From assembly GCA_016870235.1 (NCBI GenBank), contig VGCB01000118.1, positions 1 through 7,598 on the forward strand: DNA of 7,598 nt. Reading direction: 5' to 3'. This document shows positions 5,120-7,598 of this stretch, piece after piece. The notes under the pieces are model-generated. The model saw only the letters and a list, made by a program, of their open reading frames with translations. It searched no databases and was not told the DNA's origin. This DNA comes from Actinomycetota bacterium. GTDB lineage: Bacteria; Actinomycetota; Thermoleophilia; Gaiellales; Gaiellaceae. Made by a program: the position numbers and the translations under genes. How positions within the stretch are numbered: position 1 is the first letter of the stretch; each line of letters opens with the position of its first letter.

Positions 5120-7598
5120 GCCCGCTCCACCCGGCACATCGTCCAGAGGTCGCACCAGGCCGGACAGCCGTCGTTCTTGGGATCGTGGCGGACGTCGCCC
5201 GCGCGGATGCGCTGCGCGAAGGTCGCCGCGCGCTCGCGCGCCGTCTCGGCCTGCGCCCAGAACGCGTCGTCGTCGAGATAGTCGTTGCGCTGATAGCCGG
5301 GGAGCTGCTCGGCGGCGCTCTGGCGGAGCATCCCCCTCGTCACCCGCTTCCCCGAGAGCGCCCGATACACGCCTCCGAGCGGCTCGACGCCGACGAGGTC
5401 GCGGAGGACGAGCATGTACAGCGGGATCTGAAGGCGGAACTCGCGCTCGATGTCTCGCGCCGAGTGCGCGCTCTTGCCCGACTTGTAGTCCTGCACGATG
5501 CCGCTCGCGCTGTAGGGGTCGATGTCGACCCGGTCGATCTGCCCCGAGAGCGTGAGCCCGTCGCCCACTGGAAGGCCGCGCTGGAGCTCGGGGGCAGCGC
5601 GGTCGGAGCCGAAGCTCACCTCGAGCCGTCGCGGGACGAGCTCGAGCTGCGACGACGCCTCGTCGCGGACGAACCCCTCGAGATCCCGCAGGAGCCCCTG
5701 CCGTAGCTCCGCCGCCTGGAGGCCGGTGAGGTCGATGCGGACGCCGGAGGTGAGAGCGTCGTCGAGGCAGCGCCGCATCAGGTCGAGCCCCTGCTGCTCG
5801 AGCTCCGGCGTCAGCAGATCGACTCCGAGCTCCTTCGGCAGCGCCTGGTAGAAGCGGTGAAGCGCCGTGTGGGCAACCTGCCCCCGCAGCATCGCGTCGG
5901 GCTCGGCGTCGATCGTCTTCGGAGAGATCAGTCGCTCGAACAGCCAGGCCGAGGAGCAGTCGGCGAAGCGCTCGAGCTCCGTCACCCCGAACGTCGTCCG
6001 TTGCGACAGCCACTCGAGGTTGGCCGGGCTCTGCAGGCGCGTCGGTCGGGCGAATGCGGAGAGCGCGCGGTCGAGCCGCCGCGACCAGGCGTTGGCGGCG
6101 GCGAGGTCGCGGGCGGAGGCGCGGTCGTCGGCGGCGATGCGCGCCAGCGCACGAAGGCGCTCGCGCTCGGTCGGCGCGTCCTCGATCGGCCAGGTCAGCG
6201 CGGAGAGCGCTCGCCGGCGCGTCCAGCGGAGCACGTCGTCGGACGCATAGATCCCGCAGACCTCGTGCCAGAACGGGCTCGGCTGCAGCGGCGCGCCGTC
6301 GTCGTTCGCCGCCTCGCGGACGAGCACGAGCCTGCGGTGTGGACGCGTGCAGGCGGTGTAGAAGAGGTACCGGTCGCGATCGACGGGATCGGGCCGCTCG
6401 AGCCGGGCGTCGAGCGCTACGCGGAGCTCGTCGTCGAGGAACGGCGAGCCGCGGCCGCGCCGCGGCAGCGATCCCTCCTCGAGCCCGAGGACGAAGACGG
6501 TGTCGAACCGCCGCGTCCGGACGCGAGCGAGGTCGAGGACGACCACCTGCCCCGGGCGATCCGCCGGACCTTGCCGGACGGGCTGGCGCTCGAGCGCCTG
6601 GAGGACGTCCTCGCGCCCGATCTCCCGGCCCCATCGGGCCTCGAGCAGGCGGAGCTCGTCGAGGAGCCCGAGCACGCTCTGGAAGGCGCGCAGATCGGCG
6701 GCGAGCTCGTCGCTCGCCTGCCGCTGGTCGAGCCCATGAGCCGACGCGATCATCGTCCGGCACGCCCTGCCGACGACGTCGAGCGGAGGCTCCGACGAGC
6801 GGACGAGGTCGAGCAGCGGCAGGGGCGCGCCGCGGTGCCGCTCCGCCTCCTCCGTGACGCGATCGCCGTCAGCGACCGCCCGCCCGCGGAGCCTGCCCTC
6901 GACGAAGTCGACGGCCGCACGGCCGAGCCCGCTGTACAGCGAGCGAAGGAACGCGAAGAGCTCGCCGCGGGTCCCTCCGCGCCATGCGAACCGCAGAAGC
7001 CCGAGGAGCGAGGCACCGAACGGTGTCTGCGGGAGCCGCAGCGGCTCGTCGATCGCGTAGGGGATCTCGAAGGTCGAGAAGACGGTCTCGAGCGGGACGC
7101 GCCACCGCTCGACCGACTCGACGACGACGGCGATCTCCTCCCCGGCAGTGCCGGCCCGGAGGAGCGAGGCGACCTCGTCGCCGACGAGCTCGAGCGTCCC
7201 GCGCGTGCCGGCGCCCTCGAAGAAGCGGATCGCCCCGTCGATCGCGGGCGGCGCCGGCGCCTGATCGGCGAACAGGTACCGCTCGAGATGGGCGATCGGC
7301 CCCGGTAGATGCTCGGCGCTCCGTGGCGGGAGCTCGACGATCGGCCCGGTCAGCCGCGTCAGGTCGTCGGCCGTCCGTCGGAGCGAGGCGAAGACCCGCC
7401 GCCCCGGCTCGTACGGAAGCGACACCGTGACCTCGACCCGTGCCGCGAGCGCCTCGACGAGCGCCCACTCCGCCGCGGTCAGGTCCTCGAAGCCGTACGC
7501 GAAGATCGGGCACCCGCCCCACGCGTCGAAGCTCGCGCGCAGCCGCTCGACGGCGCGGCGGCGCACGCCGTCGCGATCGGCCAGCTCGAGGCGCGAGA
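5116..7598 (-). CDS. addB: AddB-like subunit with PD-(D/E)XK nuclease and iron-sulfur cysteines (5' partial)
   Basis: This is the partner subunit of the resection complex. 826 residues are visible and the frame stays open past the right edge. The GTG at 7566 is internal, since the ten codons before it continue the same coding pattern, so it should not be taken as the start. The helicase-fold remnant shows a motif-V-like stretch (FDTVFVLGLEEGSLPR, visible residues 364-379) and a motif-VI-like FYTACTRP (412-419). The nuclease domain has His576, Asp688, DYK (703-705) and Gln723/Tyr727. Cys547 before the nuclease and Cys811, Cys815 and Cys821 at the C terminus form the AddB-type iron-sulfur staple, although the first C-terminal gap is X3 and not the usual X2. 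The Walker A region lies outside the window, so it is unknown whether this subunit has an ATPase site. The order addB-addA is as in B. subtilis. AdnA of actinobacteria is the main alternative, because it also precedes its helicase partner. Confidence 0.88.
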   Translation of the reverse strand, partial: SRLELADRDGVRRRAVERLRASFDAWGGCPIFAYGFEDLTAAEWALVEALAARVEVTVSLPYEPGRRVFASLRRTADDLTRLTGPIVELPPRSAEHLPGPIAHLERYLFADQAPAPPAIDGAIRFFEGAGTRGTLELVGDEVASLLRAGTAGEEIAVVVESVERWRVPLETVFSTFEIPYAIDEPLRLPQTPFGASLLGLLRFAWRGGTRGELFAFLRSLYSGLGRAAVDFVEGRLRGRAVADGDRVTEEAERHRGAPLPLLDLVRSSEPPLDVVGRACRTMIASAHGLDQRQASDELAADLRAFQSVLGLLDELRLLEARWGREIGREDVLQALERQPVRQGPADRPGQVVVLDLARVRTRRFDTVFVLGLEEGSLPRRGRGSPFLDDELRVALDARLERPDPVDRDRYLFYTACTRPHRRLVLVREAANDDGAPLQPSPFWHEVCGIYASDDVLRWTRRRALSALTWPIEDAPTERERLRALARIAADDRASARDLAAANAWSRRLDRALSAFARPTRLQSPANLEWLSQRTTFGVTELERFADCSSAWLFERLISPKTIDAEPDAMLRGQVAHTALHRFYQALPKELGVDLLTPELEQQGLDLMRRCLDDALTSGVRIDLTGLQAAELRQGLLRDLEGFVRDEASSQLELVPRRLEVSFGSDRAAPELQRGLPVGDGLTLSGQIDRVDIDPYSASGIVQDYKSGKSAHSARDIEREFRLQIPLYMLVLRDLVGVEPLGGVYRALSGKRVTRGMLRQSAAEQLPGYQRNDYLDDDAFWAQAETARERAATFAQRIRAGDVRHDPKNDGCPAWCDLWTMCRVERA
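5125..5131 (-). promoter_or_regulatory. Shine-Dalgarno site of addA
   Basis: GGTGGAG on the minus strand lies 5 nt before the ATG at 5119, within the last codons of the upstream addB-like gene. It fixes the addA start at the ATGA overlap, which matches the first residues expected before the Q-motif. Confidence 0.6.

Noticed and set aside
1919..5281. Very long plus-strand open frame (1120 codons) antisense to addA
   Set aside because: In DNA this GC-rich, stop codons are rare in the frame opposite a real gene. The translation is dominated by Arg, Glu, Leu, Val and Asp with no domain motif, while the opposite strand carries a complete set of helicase and nuclease motifs.
5120..6763. Upstream extension of the addA frame to an apparent 1692-aa protein
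   Set aside because: The extension overlaps the addB-like gene in another frame and is low-complexity Arg/Ala/Pro-rich. The ATG at 5119 has a Shine-Dalgarno site and sits just before the Q-motif.
1..7598. Frequent GCTCGAG / CGAGCTCG words across the window as a possible Chi-like or regulatory repeat
   Set aside because: They follow from the favoured codons CTC (Leu) and GAG (Glu) in Leu/Glu-rich proteins, occur in coding frames at irregular spacing, and show no array structure.

Overview
The window is very GC-rich, and nearly every codon in the genes ends in G or C. This, together with Arg/Glu/Leu-rich proteins and the gene content, points to a high-GC actinobacterium-like genome. A Thermoleophilia-type lineage would fit, but that is an inference from style and not something the sequence proves. 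No mobile element, CRISPR array, tRNA or rRNA was seen.

Layout: the last 42 codons of an unidentified plus-strand gene occupy 3-131. The rest of the window is a tightly packed minus-strand gene set, read right to left. It starts with an AddB-like nuclease/helicase-fold subunit (5116-7598, 5' end outside the window). Next is a full-length AddA-type UvrD helicase with a C-terminal PD-(D/E)XK nuclease (1685-5119). A calcineurin-like metallophosphoesterase (937-1683) and endonuclease III, Nth (180-896), follow. The addB stop and addA start overlap as ATGA, the addA stop and the phosphoesterase start are 1 nt apart, and nth follows after 40 nt. The first three genes are therefore almost certainly one transcript, and nth probably is too. 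The plus-strand gene converges on nth with a 48-nt gap.

How the genes work together: AddA and AddB should form a double-strand-break resection machine (RecBCD/AddAB/AdnAB class) that unwinds and trims DNA ends ahead of RecA loading. Nth starts base-excision repair of oxidised pyrimidines. The phosphoesterase has no obvious repair assignment, but it sits inside the repair operon and appears translationally coupled to addA. The most notable details are a sliding-clamp-binding-like pentapeptide (QLALF) in the linker between the AddA helicase and nuclease domains, and four-cysteine 'iron-staple' patterns around the nuclease domains of both subunits. I see no evidence of a wholly new system; these are unusual features of a known type of machine.
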